Positions 42,512 through 55,651 are shown, counted from the stretch's first letter. The stretch is 64,000 nt of DNA from Streptomyces sp. NBC_00878 (GCF_026341515.1 NZ_JAPEOK010000001.1:6448001-6512000); one strand, 5' to 3'. Notes: generated by a model not told the origin, from the sequence alone. Numbers and translations: made by a program.

Positions 42512-42892
42512 ATGGCACGCGTTTCCGGTGTTGACATCCCGCGCGAAAAGCGCGTGGAGGTTGCCCTCACCTACGTGTTCGGCATCGGCCGGACCCTCTC
42601 GCAGAAGACGCTGGCTGACACCGGCGTCAACCCGAACACCCGCGTTCGTGACCTCTCCGAGGAGGAGCTGGTCAGGATCCGCGAGTACGTGGACGCCAAC
42701 TTCAAGACCGAGGGTGACCTCCGTCGCGAGGTGCAGGCCGACATCCGCCGCAAGGTCGAGATCGGCTGCTACCAGGGTCTGCGTCACCGCCGCGGCCTGC
42801 CCGTTCACGGTCAGCGCACCAGCACGAACGCTCGTACCCGCAAGGGCCCGCGTCGCGCGATCGCCGGTAAGAAGAAGCCGGGCAAGAAGTAG
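42512..42892 (+). CDS. rpsM: 30S ribosomal protein S13
   Basis: A 126-residue S13 (uS13) contacting P-site tRNA and the B1 intersubunit bridges. Motifs are [20 protein letters not shown] and the C-terminal [20 protein letters not shown] block. 194 bases after rpmJ; that gap holds a GGTCGGAGGCCGGGG-type hairpin near 42421. Confidence 0.98.
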   Translation: MARVSGVDIPREKRVEVALTYVFGIGRTLSQKTLADTGVNPNTRVRDLSEEELVRIREYVDANFKTEGDLRREVQADIRRKVEIGCYQGLRHRRGLPVHGQRTSTNARTRKGPRRAIAGKKKPGKK

Positions 42893-42961
42893 TCCTCAGC
42901 GGACAACGCTTCATCAGCGGTCTTCGCTGTAGGACCGACCACCTCCCCGTAGGAGTAATAG

Positions 42962-43366
42962 ATGCCCCCCAAGGGTCGTCAGGGCGCTGCCAAGAAGGTG
43001 CGCCGCAAGGAAAAGAAGAACGTCGCTCACGGCCACGCGCACATCAAGAGCACGTTCAACAACACCATCGTCTCGATCACGGACCCCTCGGGCAACGTGA
43101 TCTCCTGGGCCTCCGCCGGCCACGTCGGCTTCAAGGGCTCGCGCAAGTCCACCCCCTTCGCCGCGCAGATGGCCGCCGAGTCGGCCGCCCGCCGCGCGCA
43201 GGAGCACGGCATGCGCAAGGTCGACGTCTTCGTGAAGGGTCCGGGTTCCGGTCGTGAGACCGCCATCCGTTCGCTTCAGGCGACCGGTCTCGAGGTCGGC
43301 TCGATCCAGGACGTCACGCCGACTCCGCACAACGGCTGCCGTCCGCCCAAGCGTCGTCGCGTCTGA
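42962..43366 (+). CDS. rpsK: 30S ribosomal protein S11
   Basis: A 134-residue S11 (uS11) of the 30S platform. It has [20 protein letters not shown] and ends with [31 protein letters not shown] precedes the ATG. Downstream of rpsM by 69 bases. Confidence 0.98.
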   Translation: MPPKGRQGAAKKVRRKEKKNVAHGHAHIKSTFNNTIVSITDPSGNVISWASAGHVGFKGSRKSTPFAAQMAAESAARRAQEHGMRKVDVFVKGPGSGRETAIRSLQATGLEVGSIQDVTPTPHNGCRPPKRRRV

Positions 43367-43442
43367 CCCCGGCGCTTCTGGGTTTGCTGTGCCCCGGGCT
43401 TTCGGCCGGGGGTGTGGGGGCTGTCCCCCACATGTAACAGCC

Positions 43443-43474
43443 GGGCGGTACGGCTCTTCCGAGTCGTACCGCCC
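43443..43474 (+). terminator. Hairpin between rpsK and rpoA
   Basis: GGGCGGTACG pairs with CGTACCGCCC across a 12-base loop, followed by GTACCCTTGTT. Possible partial terminator in the 168-base gap before rpoA. Confidence 0.5.
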
Positions 43475-43534
43475 GTACCCTTGTTACACATCAGGGCGTC
43501 AAATAGCGGGCGCCCCTGACTGAAGGATCGCAAC

Positions 43535-44557
43535 ATGCTGATTGCTCAGCGTCCCTCGTTGACCGAAGAGGTCGTCGACGAGTTCCGCTCCCGGTTCGTC
43601 ATCGAGCCGCTGGAGCCGGGCTTCGGCTACACCCTCGGCAACTCCCTCCGCCGGACTCTGCTGTCGTCGATCCCGGGTGCGGCTGTCACCAGCATCCGTA
43701 TCGATGGCGTTCTGCACGAGTTCACCACCGTGCCTGGTGTCAAGGAAGACGTCACCGACCTCATCCTCAACATCAAGCAGCTCGTCGTCAGCAGCGAGCA
43801 CGACGAGCCTGTCGTCATGTACCTGCGCAAGCAGGGCCCGGGGCTCGTCACCGCCGCCGACATCGCGCCTCCGGCCGGTGTCGAGGTGCACAACCCCGAC
43901 CTCGTCCTCGCCACGCTCAACGGCAAGGGCAAGCTGGAGATGGAACTGACGGTCGAGCGTGGCCGTGGTTACGTCTCGGCTGTTCAGAACAAGCAGGTCG
44001 GTCAGGAGATCGGGCGTATCCCGGTCGACTCGATCTACTCGCCGGTTCTGAAGGTCACGTACAAGGTCGAGGCGACTCGTGTCGAGCAGCGCACCGACTT
44101 CGACAAGCTGATCGTCGACGTCGAGACCAAGCAGGCCATGCGTCCTCGTGACGCCATGGCGTCGGCTGGTAAGACGCTCGTCGAGCTGTTCGGGCTTGCC
44201 CGTGAGCTCAACATCGACGCCGAGGGCATCGACATGGGTCCGTCCCCGACGGACGCCGCCCTCGCCGCGGACCTGGCTCTGCCGATCGAGGAGCTTGAGC
44301 TCACCGTTCGGTCGTACAACTGCCTCAAGCGTGAGGGCATCCACTCTGTGGGTGAGCTCGTTGCCCGCTCCGAGGCGGATCTGCTCGACATTCGTAACTT
44401 CGGTGCGAAGTCCATCGACGAGGTCAAGGCCAAGCTCGCCGGCATGGGCCTTGCCCTGAAGGACTCGCCTCCCGGATTCGACCCGACCGCCGCCGCGGAC
44501 GCCTTTGGCGCGGATGATGACGCGGATGCGGGCTTTGTGGAGACTGAGCAGTACTAA
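43535..44557 (+). CDS. rpoA: DNA-directed RNA polymerase alpha subunit
   Basis: 340 residues. The N-terminal dimerisation/assembly domain has [20 protein letters not shown] and [20 protein letters not shown]. The C-terminal domain (about 250-310) has [20 protein letters not shown] and [15 protein letters not shown] for UP-element and activator contacts. An acidic tail ends the protein. Confidence 0.98.
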   Translation: MLIAQRPSLTEEVVDEFRSRFVIEPLEPGFGYTLGNSLRRTLLSSIPGAAVTSIRIDGVLHEFTTVPGVKEDVTDLILNIKQLVVSSEHDEPVVMYLRKQGPGLVTAADIAPPAGVEVHNPDLVLATLNGKGKLEMELTVERGRGYVSAVQNKQVGQEIGRIPVDSIYSPVLKVTYKVEATRVEQRTDFDKLIVDVETKQAMRPRDAMASAGKTLVELFGLARELNIDAEGIDMGPSPTDAALAADLALPIEELELTVRSYNCLKREGIHSVGELVARSEADLLDIRNFGAKSIDEVKAKLAGMGLALKDSPPGFDPTAAADAFGADDDADAGFVETEQY

Positions 44558-44584
44558 GAGCTCGGGGTCCGCTGTCTGTTCTAG

Positions 44585-44642
44585 GCTGCGGGCCGGTTCT
44601 TGGCTGGTCGCGCAGTTCCCCGCGCCCCTTAAGGGGCGCGGG
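44585..44642 (+). repeat. Dispersed intergenic repeat, short form (copy B)
   Basis: GCTGCGGGCCGGTTCTTGGC, then TGGTCGCGCAGTTCCCCGCG and the hairpin CGCGCCCCTTAAGGGGCGCG, 28 bases after rpoA. Same arrangement as copy A. Confidence 0.8.
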
Positions 44643-44750
44643 TCCTCCGGCGCCTTGCAAAAGGTGCCCGGATCTCCGACGGGCGATCGCCCGCTCGGAC
44701 ACTGACCTCGGTACCTGATACGGCCGGGGCAGACACCTAGGAGAAACGCC

Positions 44751-45269
44751 ATGCCGAAGCCCACCAAGGGTGCCCGTCTGGGCGGCAGTGCCGCGCACGA
44801 GAAGCTGCTCCTCGCGAACCTCGCGAAGTCGCTCTTCGAGCACGGCAAGATCACGACCACCGAGGCGAAGGCCCGTCGGCTCCGGCCGTACGCCGAGCGT
44901 CTGGTCACCAAGGCGAAGAAGGGCGACCTTCACAACCGCCGGCAGGTGCTCTCGGTCATCACGGACAAGAGCGTCGTCCACACGCTCTTCACCGAGATCG
45001 GCCCGCGCTACGAGAACCGCCCGGGTGGCTACACCCGTATCACCAAGATCGGTAACCGCCGTGGCGACAACGCGCCCATGGCTGTCATCGAGCTGGTGGA
45101 GGCCCTGACCGTGGCCCAGCAGGCCACCGGTGAGGCCGAGGCGGCGACGAAGCGCTCCGCGAAGGACGCCGAGGCCGCTGTTGAGGCCAAGGCCGAGGAG
45201 ACCCAGGTCGAGGACGCCAAGGTCGACGTGACCAAGGCTGACGAGGCCGAGGAGTCCAAGGAGGCGTAA
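44751..45269 (+). CDS. rplQ: 50S ribosomal protein L17
   Basis: 172 residues; bL17 is about 127 in E. coli. The core ([60 protein letters not shown]) is complete by residue 118. A Glu/Ala/Lys-rich tail of about 50 residues follows. Confidence 0.97.
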   Translation: MPKPTKGARLGGSAAHEKLLLANLAKSLFEHGKITTTEAKARRLRPYAERLVTKAKKGDLHNRRQVLSVITDKSVVHTLFTEIGPRYENRPGGYTRITKIGNRRGDNAPMAVIELVEALTVAQQATGEAEAATKRSAKDAEAAVEAKAEETQVEDAKVDVTKADEAEESKEA

Positions 45270-45280
45270 GGCCGTCCTTG

Positions 45281-45360
45281 GCTGCCGGTCCGTTGTGGCT
45301 GGTCGCGCCCACGCGGCGGTAGCCGCATATCGGTACAGCCCCGCGCCCCTTCGGGGCGTG
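45281..45360 (+). repeat. Dispersed intergenic repeat, long form (copy C)
   Basis: TTGTGGCTGGTCGCGCCC, an extra hairpin GCGGCGGTAGCCGC, then ACAGCCCCGCGCCCCTTCGGGGCG. It lies between rplQ and truA. The arrangement equals the copy at 58361-58437. The final hairpin could terminate the rplQ transcript. Confidence 0.75.
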
Positions 45361-45423
45361 CTTGAGCGGGCCCGTTCCTTTCCAGGAGCGGGTCCGCTTT
45401 CGTGTTCTTGAGAGGATCTCCAG

Positions 45424-46281
45424 GTGAGTGACGAAGCAGCGCCCGGCCATGTCCGTATCCGGATGGACGTCTCGTACGACGGGAGCGAGTTCTCCGGGTG
45501 GGCCAAGCAGGCCGGGGGGCGCAGGACCGTGCAGGGGGAGATCGAGGATGCCCTGCGGACGGTGACGCGGGCGCGGGACATCACGTACGAGCTGACCGTG
45601 GCCGGGCGGACCGATGCCGGGGTGCATGCCCGGGGGCAGGTCACGCATGTTGATCTGCCTGTGGAGGTGTGGGGCGAGCAGCGCGGGAAGCTGCTGAAGC
45701 GGCTGGCCGGGCGGTTGCCCAGGGATGTGCGGGTGTGGGCCGTCAGGGAGGCGCCGAGCGGCTTCAACGCGCGGTTCTCGGCCGTCTGGCGGCGGTACGC
45801 CTATCGCGTCACCGACAACCCCGGTGGTGTCGATCCGCTGCTGCGTGGCCATGTCCTCTGGCACGACTGGCCGCTCGATGTCGATGCCATGAACGAGGCC
45901 GCTCAGCGGTTGCTCGGAGAGCATGACTTCGCCGCCTACTGCAAGAAGCGGGAGGGTGCCACGACCATCCGTACGCTTCAGGAGCTGCGGCTGGAGCGGG
46001 GGAGTGACGGGATCGTCACCGCCACCGTGCGGGCCGATGCCTTCTGCCACAACATGGTGCGGTCGCTGATCGGGGCGCTGCTGTTCGTGGGGGACGGGCA
46101 TCGGGGGCCCGAGTGGCCCGGGAAGGTCCTCGCCGCGGGTGTACGGGACTCCGCCGTGCATGTGGTAAAGCCGCACGGGCTGACGCTCGAAGAGGTCGGG
46201 TATCCGGCCGACGCGCTGCTGGCCGCGCGGAACAAGGAGGCGCGGAACCGGCGGACACCGCCGGGCGCGGGGTGCTGCTGA
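45424..46281 (+). CDS. truA: tRNA pseudouridine synthase A
   Basis: 285 residues converting U38-U40 in tRNA anticodon arms to pseudouridine. The catalytic Asp is in [14 protein letters not shown] near residues 60-73; [15 protein letters not shown] and the [17 protein letters not shown] block are also typical. The start is GTG after a GATCTCCAG site. Standard neighbour of rplQ. Confidence 0.96.
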   Translation: MSDEAAPGHVRIRMDVSYDGSEFSGWAKQAGGRRTVQGEIEDALRTVTRARDITYELTVAGRTDAGVHARGQVTHVDLPVEVWGEQRGKLLKRLAGRLPRDVRVWAVREAPSGFNARFSAVWRRYAYRVTDNPGGVDPLLRGHVLWHDWPLDVDAMNEAAQRLLGEHDFAAYCKKREGATTIRTLQELRLERGSDGIVTATVRADAFCHNMVRSLIGALLFVGDGHRGPEWPGKVLAAGVRDSAVHVVKPHGLTLEEVGYPADALLAARNKEARNRRTPPGAGCC

Positions 46282-46384
46282 CGGGCTGCGCTGACCTGCG
46301 GCTCCGTCGGCCTGTAAAGGTGCGTAAGTGGTTAGATATGCCCGCTGTTGCGTGTGATGAAACCCCTGCGTAACACGAATGTTC

Positions 46385-46413
46385 GGACGTAACCTCTGAA
46401 ACTCGGTTATGAT
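46385..46413 (+). promoter_or_regulatory. Candidate promoter of the glycan operon
   Basis: A good -10 TATGAT (46408-46413) with a weak -35 GGACGT at 17 bases. It is about 84 bases before the first gene of the operon, in the 215-base gap after truA. Confidence 0.45.
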
Positions 46414-46496
46414 TTCGCTGCTCGGCTGAAGGTTCGATTAGGGGTCGGCCGGGTTTGGGCGGGGGTAACGGGCCGTAACGGCCCCGGGGGTTGTGC

Positions 46497-48092
46497 ATGA
46501 GTGCAGTGGGGACTGCTCGTGTTCCGCAGAACAGGAAACGAAAAAAGACGTCGCAGAGCCATGGGCTCCTGCCGACGCCGCCGGACGACGTAGAGAAGTA
46601 CTCGTACTCGCGTCGGTATCTGTGGGTGCTGACGGTCGGTTCGCTGATCAGCTTCGCGTGTCTGGCGATGAGCCAGTTTCTGTTCACGGCGTCGAGCCCG
46701 TGGTTCTGGCTGACGCTGCCGCTGCTGGCGTTCATCATCGCGGACTATCTGATCTCGTTGTACCTCGACGGGCTCAGCAAGGACTTCGACATCAAGGGCC
46801 ACAAGCGTCTCGTACGCCAGTGGCATCCGGCCGTGTATCCGAGCGTGGACATCTTCCTGCCGGTCTGTGGTGAGCCCCTGGAGGTGCTCCACAACACCTG
46901 GGTCCATGTGAACCGGCTGGCCGACAGCTACCAGGGCGTCGTGAAGACGTACGTCCTGGACGACGCGGCCGAGGAAGAGGTCGGGGCGATGGCCCGCGAC
47001 TTCGGGTTCGAGTACGTGGTGCGCGCCAACCGCGGCTGGTTCAAGAAGGCGGGCAACCTCAACCACGCCTTCGAGATGACCGACGGCGACCACATCCTGA
47101 TCCTGGACGCCGACTTCGCGCCGCGCGCCGACCTGCTCGACGAGCTGCTGCCGCACATGGACGACGACGAGAAGTGCGCCATCGTGCAGTCGCCGCAGTT
47201 CTTCCGCATCGTCGACGCGCAGAACTGGATCGAGCGTGGCGCCGGCGCCGTGCAGGAGCAGTTCTACCGGTCCGTACAGACCTCCCGTGAGGACCTGGAC
47301 GGCTCCATCTGTGTCGGTTCGTGCGCCGTCTACCGGCGCGCGGCCCTGGAGCAGACCAACGGCATCACGCTGATCGAGCACTCCGAGGACATGTACACCG
47401 GCTTCGACCTGCGGGCGCTGGGCTGGAAGCTGCGCTACGTGCCCGTCGCGCTGTCCGCCGGTGTGTGCCCGGACACGGCCGGTGCCTTCCACAACCAGCA
47501 GTACCGCTGGTGCATGGGCTCACTGGAGCTCCTCACCAGCAAGCGGTTCTGGGAGATGGACCTCAAGTTCAAGACCCGGCTCTGCTATGTGTCGGGCTTC
47601 CTCTACTACCTGCAGACCGCGCTCGCCACGTTCATCGCGCCGGTCATCCCGCTCGCCCTGATGATCCTTCGCCCCGATCTGCTGCGCGCCGAGGCCGCCC
47701 TGTGGGTGCTGCCGAGCGTCGCGTACGTGACGCTCGTCCTGCCGCTGTGGCACCGGGCGCCCTACCGTCTCGAGGCCTGGGCCGTCCGGATCATGTACGG
47801 GTGGTCGCACGTCTTCGCGGTCTGGGACGTGCTGCGGGGCCGTCCGATGGGCTGGAAGCCCACGGGCTCGGCGGGCGCCAAGAAGAACGGCATGCGCCGC
47901 TACTGGAACTGCATGATCTTCTGGACCGGCGGCTCCGCCGTCCTGTGGATCATCGTCGCCGCCTGGCGCATGCTCACCCTCTATCCGCCGGACTTCGCGC
48001 TGATGCTGTCCGCCGGCCTCTTCTACGCGATGGTCGTCGGCCGTGTCCTCGTACAGCCGCGTGCCCAGGAAGTGCAGGAAGCGACCGCATGA
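46497..48092 (+). CDS. Cellulose-synthase-like GT2 glycosyltransferase
   Basis: A 531-residue membrane glycosyltransferase. Two membrane segments (about residues 41-65 and 68-92) precede a cytoplasmic GT-A domain, and four segments follow. Processive beta-glycan synthase motifs are present: YVLDDA (near 155), ILDADFAPR (DAD near 204), HSEDMYTG in place of the usual TED (near 296), and QQYRWCMGS (near 334). These are the residues for sugar-nucleotide and acceptor binding. No PilZ domain is visible. The frame also reads from a TTG six bases earlier. ATG at 46497 is preferred. Its stop overlaps the next start (ATGA). The polymer made is not known. Confidence 0.88.
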   Translation: MSAVGTARVPQNRKRKKTSQSHGLLPTPPDDVEKYSYSRRYLWVLTVGSLISFACLAMSQFLFTASSPWFWLTLPLLAFIIADYLISLYLDGLSKDFDIKGHKRLVRQWHPAVYPSVDIFLPVCGEPLEVLHNTWVHVNRLADSYQGVVKTYVLDDAAEEEVGAMARDFGFEYVVRANRGWFKKAGNLNHAFEMTDGDHILILDADFAPRADLLDELLPHMDDDEKCAIVQSPQFFRIVDAQNWIERGAGAVQEQFYRSVQTSREDLDGSICVGSCAVYRRAALEQTNGITLIEHSEDMYTGFDLRALGWKLRYVPVALSAGVCPDTAGAFHNQQYRWCMGSLELLTSKRFWEMDLKFKTRLCYVSGFLYYLQTALATFIAPVIPLALMILRPDLLRAEAALWVLPSVAYVTLVLPLWHRAPYRLEAWAVRIMYGWSHVFAVWDVLRGRPMGWKPTGSAGAKKNGMRRYWNCMIFWTGGSAVLWIIVAAWRMLTLYPPDFALMLSAGLFYAMVVGRVLVQPRAQEVQEATA

Positions 48093-49134
48093 GTCTTTCC
48101 GTACGCCGAGTGCGGGCATCACGTCCCGTGCGGGCGCTCGTCGTCACGCTCCTTGCCGGTGCGCTGCTGGCCGGGTGCAGCACGTTCTCCGAGGAGGGCC
48201 GCGACCAGTACGAGCGCGGACAGGGCGAGAAGCCGGGGGCCGACGGCACCGGTGAGGCCAGTGAGTCCGCGAAGCCGGAGCCGCCGTACGACGTGCGGCC
48301 GCTGCTGCAGCCCAAGAAGAAGTACCTGGGCGTGGCCGCCGACGGCGCTCCCGCCAAGATGACGTCCGTCGAGGACTTCGCGAAGCGGGCGGGCAAGAAG
48401 CCCAACCTGATGGAGTTCTACTCCGCCTGGGGCGACCAGTACGAGCAGGCGCTCGTGAAGAAGTCCTGGGACTACGGCGCCGTGGCGTTCATCGCCTGGG
48501 AGCCCTTCGAGACGAGCATGAAGGACATCGCCTCCGGCAAGGAGGACGCGTACATCCGTGAGTACGCGAAGTCCGTCAAGGAACTGAACCTGCCCGTCGC
48601 GATCAGCTTCGCGCACGAGATGAACGGCTTCTGGTACCCGTGGGGCACCAGGAAGACCACCGCCGCCGACTTCACCGCCGCGTACAAGCACATCCACGAC
48701 CTCTTCGACGACGAGGGCGCCACCCAGGTCATCTGGGTGTGGAGCCCGAACGTCACCCACCCGATGCCGAAGGTGAAGCTCAAGCCGTTCTGGCCGGGCG
48801 ACGACTACGTCGACTGGGTCGGAGTCATCGGCTACTACGCGGCCACCGGTCCCTCGACGTACGACTCGCTCTACGGACCGACGATGACGCAGATCCGGGG
48901 CTTCACGAAGAAACCATTCATCATCGCGGAGACGGCCGCGCAGGCCGGTCAGCGCAAGCCCACCGACATCAAGTCCCTCTTCCAGGGGACCGCGAAGCGC
49001 GACGACGTCGTCGGGTTCGTCTGGTTCAACTTCGACAAGGAGACGGACTGGCGCATCAACAGCGGTCCGCTGTCGGAGAAGACCTTCAAGCAGCAGGCGG
49101 CGAGCCCGAGCTTCGGATTCGATGTGACGAAGCC

Positions 49135-49138
<4 letters not shown>
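48089..49138 (+). CDS. GH26-like glycoside hydrolase lipoprotein
   Basis: A 349-residue extracellular lipoprotein. The signal ends in lipobox LAGC (Cys30). After a linker, the catalytic part shows the GH26 pattern: acid/base Glu177 in SFAHEMNGFWYPWG and likely nucleophile Glu281 in FIIAETAAQAG, with a WVWSPN strand between. GH26 enzymes are beta-mannanases or act on mixed beta-glucans. It overlaps the synthase gene by four bases and would act outside the membrane on the product, for example trimming or releasing chains. Confidence 0.85.
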
Positions 49139-51338
<2,200 letters not shown>

Positions 51339-51342
<4 letters not shown>

Positions 51343-53243
51343 GTGTCAATGCCTCTCCGCCGTACGGCGGCGGATACCCCGATGCCCAGGGGGGCCACGA
51401 TCCGTACGCGGGTCAGGGCGCCTACCCCGGGCAGGGCGCGTACGCCGACGGCCAGGGCGGTTACGCCGGTCCTGGTCAGGGCGGCTACGCCGACCCGGCC
51501 CAGGGCACCTACGCCGACCACGCCCAGGGCGCGTACGGCGGCCCCGGCACGTACGCGGATCCCGGTCAGTACGCCGACCCGGCCGCCTACGCAGGCGCCC
51601 CCGGGCAGCAGCAGGCGCAGGCCGCCGAGCCCGTCGCGCCGAAGCAGGTCGCGCCGAAGCCGGTCGACCCCGAACCGCCCGCGGACGAGCCCGAGGCCGA
51701 GGCCGACGCGCCCGAGGACTCGAAGGGCGGGCGGCTCGTCACTGCTGTGACGTTCCTGCTTCCCACGCTGCTCGCGTTCGCCATGATCTGGCGCGGGATC
51801 GGCGACCGCCAGCTGTGGCGGGACGAGCACGCCACCTGGTGGGCGGCCACGCTGTCGTTCCACGACCTGAGCCTGCTGATCCGCTCGATCGACGTCGTGT
51901 TCACGCCGTACTACGTGGTCATGCACGTCTGGATCGCCATCGCCGGGGACTCCCCGACCGCGATGCGCATCCCGGGCGCGGTGGCGATGGCTGCATCAGC
52001 CGGTCTGCTGGCCCTGCTCGGGCGGCGGCTGTTCACCACGCAGGCGGGCATCCTCGCGGGGCTGGCCGTCGCCGTCATGCCGTTCACCACCCGGTACGGG
52101 CAGGAGATCAGGCCGTACGCCTTCGCCGTGGCGGCGGTGCTGCTGTCGACGCTGCTGCTCGCCCGGGCGCTGGACAAGCCGTCGTTCAAGGTGTGGGTCG
52201 CCTACACCCTGTCGGTGCCGCTGATCGGCTGGAGCCATCTGGCCTCGATGGCGGTGCTCGGCGCACATCTCGTGATCATCGTGATCGCGCGCCGCGCGGG
52301 TGACAAGATCGTCGGCTGGGCGTACGCGGCGGCCTTCACACTGGGCATGTGCTTCGTCGTCCCGATGGCCGTCTCGGGCTCTGGGCAGAGCGGTCAGATC
52401 GCCTGGAACAACCCCGGCGTCGAGGACCTGATGGACTTCCCCAAGAACCTCTTCGGCTCCTGGGCGGTGGCCGTACCGGTCATGGCGCTCGGCGCGCTCG
52501 GGCTGTTCTTCGCGGGCCGGATGGCTCTTCCCCTGGCCGTCTGGATCGTGCTGCCGCCCGTCGCGACGTACGTCACCGCCGCGCAGCTGCACCTCTTCCT
52601 GCCGCGCTATCTGCAGTTCACGGCGCCCGCCTGGGTGCTGCTCGCGGCCGTGGCCGTGGTCCGGCTCGCCGGTCCGGTGGCCGGGGCGAAGGCCGGCACG
52701 GGGGCGGTGGCCCGGCGCGGCTTCGGCTGGGTGCTCGTGGCGGCCGCGGTCGCCGGGGTCGCCTTCCAGTCGCTGCCCGGCATCCGCGAGACCCGCCAGA
52801 ACGCGCTGGGCGAGCCGGACTACCGGGGCGCCGCGCAGCTCATCGAGGCCGGACAGAAGAAGGGCGACGGCATCGTCTTCAGCGGTGTGCAGACCGAGCG
52901 CCGGGCCATGGACTTCGAGTTGCGCGACGACGCGGGCCGTCCGAAGGACTGGCTGATGTACCGCACACCGCAGGAGCGGGGCTCGTTCGACGCGGCCGAG
53001 TGCCCGCATCCCGCCAAGTGCCTGGCCAAGGCCGATCGCCTCTGGCTCGTGTCGACCACGCTCGACGGGAAGCCGTTCAGCGGCATGCCCACGACGTCGG
53101 CGGCCGTGATCCAGAGAAGTTTCAAGGTCGTGAAGACCAAGAAGCTCACATACCTCCAGCTCGTGCTCCTCGAAAGGACACGCGCGGCGACGGACTCGTC
53201 CGAGGAGAAGGACGACGCCGCCAAGCGCAAGGTGCATACCTGA
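51339..53243 (+). CDS. GT39-type membrane glycosyltransferase with Y/G-rich N-terminus
   Basis: 634 residues. Residues 1 to about 95 are low-complexity (GAYPGQGAYADGQGGYAGPG and related), then an acidic stretch to about 125. About ten membrane segments follow. The first external loop has QLWRDEHATWW with the acidic pair expected of GT39/ArnT-type catalysis, and RYGQEIRPYAF resembles the family's next conserved region. It is a paralog-like partner of the preceding gene, overlapping it by four bases. Confidence 0.82.
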
Positions 53244-53327
53244 GTTGGGTAGCCGGGCGCGGGCCAGCCCCGCGTCCGGCCAATCCCGCGTCCGCGGGGG
53301 CAAACAGAAAATGGGGAGGGGAAAGAG

Positions 53328-54080
53328 ATGTCGTACGACGTGGGGGCGGACGTGGCTGTCACCGTGGTGATGCCTACGTACAACGAAGCCGCCAATCTGC
53401 CGAGAATGGCCGAGGCGGTGCTTCAACTGCCGCTGAACGGGCTCCACTTGAAGGTAGTGGACGACTCTAGTCCGGATGGTACAGGACGGATCGCCGAGGA
53501 GTTGGCGGAGAAGTACAACTGGGACGGGCGGCGCCGGATGAGCGTGCTGCACCGGACCGAGAAGGACGGCCTGGGGCGTGCGTACGTCGCGGGCATGAGT
53601 GCCGCCGTCGACGAGGGCGCGCAGTACGTCGTCCAGATGGACGCCGACGGCAGCCACCCCGTGGAAGCGGTCCCACGCATGCTCGGCACCGCCGTGGCCT
53701 CGGGCGTCGGCCTGGTCATCGGCAGCCGGTACGTGGAGGGCGGCCAGCTCGACGACGACTGGGGCGCGCACCGCGTGCTGCTGTCCCGCTTCGCCAACCG
53801 TTACGCGCGCACCGTGCTCGGCACGAAGATCCGCGACATCACGGCAGGGTTCAATCTCTGGTCCGCCCAGACCCTCCGCGATGTCGACCTGCACTCGCTG
53901 GACAGCGCCGGCTACAGCTTCCAGGTGGAGCTCAAGTTCAAGGCCGTACGCGCCGGTCACGCCGCCGTGGAGATCCCGATCCGCTTCGAGGAGCGGACCG
54001 AGGGCGTCTCGAAGATGACCCTGCGTACGCAGCTGGAGTCCGCCGTGGTGCCGGTGAAGCTGCGGCTCAAGCACAAGTAG
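53328..54080 (+). CDS. Polyprenol-phosphate-mannose-synthase-like GT2
   Basis: A 250-residue soluble GT-A enzyme resembling Dpm1/Ppm1 catalytic domains. Motifs are VMPTYNEAANLP, VVDDSSPDGTG, VQMDADGSHP and the C-terminal RFEERTEGVSKM that characterises this family. Such enzymes move mannose (or glucose) from a nucleotide sugar to polyprenyl phosphate, making the donor used by GT39 enzymes. A GGGGAGGGGAAAG site precedes the ATG, 84 bases after the second GT39 gene. No membrane domain. Confidence 0.88.
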   Translation: MSYDVGADVAVTVVMPTYNEAANLPRMAEAVLQLPLNGLHLKVVDDSSPDGTGRIAEELAEKYNWDGRRRMSVLHRTEKDGLGRAYVAGMSAAVDEGAQYVVQMDADGSHPVEAVPRMLGTAVASGVGLVIGSRYVEGGQLDDDWGAHRVLLSRFANRYARTVLGTKIRDITAGFNLWSAQTLRDVDLHSLDSAGYSFQVELKFKAVRAGHAAVEIPIRFEERTEGVSKMTLRTQLESAVVPVKLRLKHK

Positions 54081-54192
54081 GCGGCAGGCAGCGGCAGAAC
54101 GCACCACACGTAAGGCGCGCAAGCCGGGCGCGCACGTAGACACACAAGCAGGACGCATGACCGATGGCTGAGACGCATGAGTTGGCACGGGG

Positions 54193-54222
54193 ACGGCGGT
54201 CTGCTTCTGGGCGGACCGCCGT
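54193..54222. terminator. Bidirectional terminator
   Basis: ACGGCGGTC (54193-54201) pairs with GACCGCCGT (54214-54222) between two convergent genes. It can serve both strands. Confidence 0.65.
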
Positions 54223-54260
54223 TCTGCTCTTCGGCGGCCGTTCCGCCGGTCGAACGGGGC

Positions 54261-55139
54261 CTACTGGTTGGCCGCAGCCGAAGCCTGGGCCTCGCCGCGG
54301 CGGTGGATCTGCCGGAAGGTGAACTCGGCCAGGTCGTCGCCGGTGGTGAAGACCTTGGAGTCCTTCTGGGTCACGTCCTTGCCGTTGGTGAAACCGGCGA
54401 CCGTGAAGTACGTGTAGCGGCCGTACGAGTTGGTGGTCGAGCGGCAGATCGCGGAGCGGCAGAAGGTGGCGACGCCCTCGCCGGACAGGGACTGGACGAC
54501 GCTCTTGCCGTCGGCGTCGTTCTTCGCCTTGAGGGCCTTGCCCTCGGTGTCGAAGACGGCCACACCCACCGTCACCGCGACCCCGTCCTTCGCGTACGTG
54601 ACGCGCATGAGCCGGGTGCAGTCGTTCTTGGTGAGGACCGCGCCGAGCGTGCCCTGGGCGGCCGACGCGCAGTTCTTCGTGGACGCCATCGCGCCCTTCT
54701 TGTAGACCGTCTCGCCCATCGTCAGCTGCGACCCCGGGAAGAGGAGGTCCGGAGCGAGCGGCGCGGTGTCCTTCTGTACGTTGCCTATGAAGTCCTTCGG
54801 GTCCAGCGGCGGCGGCGCCGAGGTCGCCGCGAAGGACGGGCCGGGAGCCGAGGAGCCCGCCGGGATGTCCCCGGACGTGGGCAACTCGGAGGCAGGCCTG
54901 TTCCCCGCCTGGTCCTCGCCGTCCCCCGAGACCATGGCCATCGCGACGGCGGTGCCCACCGCGACGGTCGCGAGCGCGCCGCCGACGATCAGCAGCCATT
55001 TGCGGCGCCGGTTCCGCGTCTCGGACGCCTCGGCCAGCGCCGCCCAGTCCGGTGACTGATTGCTCCACCGCGGCGGTTGAGAACCTGACCCCCCGGAACC
55101 CCACTGGGGTCCCCCCTGCCCAAAGCTCATGGGCCGCAT
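54261..55139 (-). CDS. Unknown single-pass membrane protein
   Basis: 292 residues from ATG at 55139 (or 289 from the ATG at 55130; neither has a clear ribosome site). A Gly/Ser/Pro-rich N-terminus of about 45 residues precedes one membrane segment (WLLIVGGALATVAVGTAVAM), so the rest is outside. The external part has a Ser/Pro linker, then a domain with paired cysteines (KNCASAAQGTL, KNDCTRLM, TFCRSAICRS). I do not know its function. It is convergent with the glycan operon. Confidence 0.78.
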   Translation of the reverse strand: MRPMSFGQGGPQWGSGGSGSQPPRWSNQSPDWAALAEASETRNRRRKWLLIVGGALATVAVGTAVAMAMVSGDGEDQAGNRPASELPTSGDIPAGSSAPGPSFAATSAPPPLDPKDFIGNVQKDTAPLAPDLLFPGSQLTMGETVYKKGAMASTKNCASAAQGTLGAVLTKNDCTRLMRVTYAKDGVAVTVGVAVFDTEGKALKAKNDADGKSVVQSLSGEGVATFCRSAICRSTTNSYGRYTYFTVAGFTNGKDVTQKDSKVFTTGDDLAEFTFRQIHRRGEAQASAAANQ

Positions 55140-55453
55140 CTTAGACGGGACAAGGGGTGTGCTGGTCCGTCTCCGGCATCACCGGAACCCCTTGCGCGTC
55201 AAACGTGATGAGGCCAAAGGGGGCATCTCCGGGTGGTTGGTACGAGCCCGTATGGCGATCCGCACTTTCTTTGTCTACCGGGAGCCGTTTCGGCCGCCGT
55301 CCCGCGGGCCCTTTTGCCCTGGGGTGGGCACAGCGGGTGGGCGGGGGCGGCAGGCGGGGCGGGCGCGCCGGGCGCGGTGAGCGTGCCGGGCGTCGCGGGT
55401 GGGGTCGGCGTGGGGGGCGTCGGGCAGGTGGCCGAGGGGCGAGGTCACTCGTT
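55140..55453 (+). other. Gene-free stretch between membrane protein and rplM promoter
   Basis: Open frames here lack codon bias. The 5' part should hold the promoter for the minus-strand gene. The remainder is G-rich with short GGGCG repeats and no recognisable element. Confidence 0.45.
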
Positions 55454-55483
55454 TTGACCCTTGCGGGTTTGCGCGGGTACTCT
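55454..55483 (+). promoter_or_regulatory. rplM promoter candidate
   Basis: TTGACC (55454-55459), an 18-base spacer, then TACTCT (55478-55483). It predicts a leader of roughly 175 bases before rplM. Confidence 0.7.
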
Positions 55484-55613
55484 TGCGGTTTGTTATGCGT
55501 ATCGGCTTGGTCGTTCTCACGCGAGAGGCCCTTACGTAGGTTCCCTGGAGCAGTTACCAGTGGTCGGCATACGGGCAGCGTTCCCGGCACTGTCGTCCCC
55601 AGCTGCACGATCG

Positions 55614-55651
55614 CTTCAGTGATGCCATGTGTCAGGACCCATCCACTGAAG
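55614..55651 (+). promoter_or_regulatory. rplM leader hairpin
   Basis: CTTCAGTG (55614-55621) pairs perfectly with CACTGAAG (55644-55651), ending 16 bases before the rplM start and next to its ribosome site. Its position suits translational feedback by L13 or S9, which is inference. Confidence 0.5.
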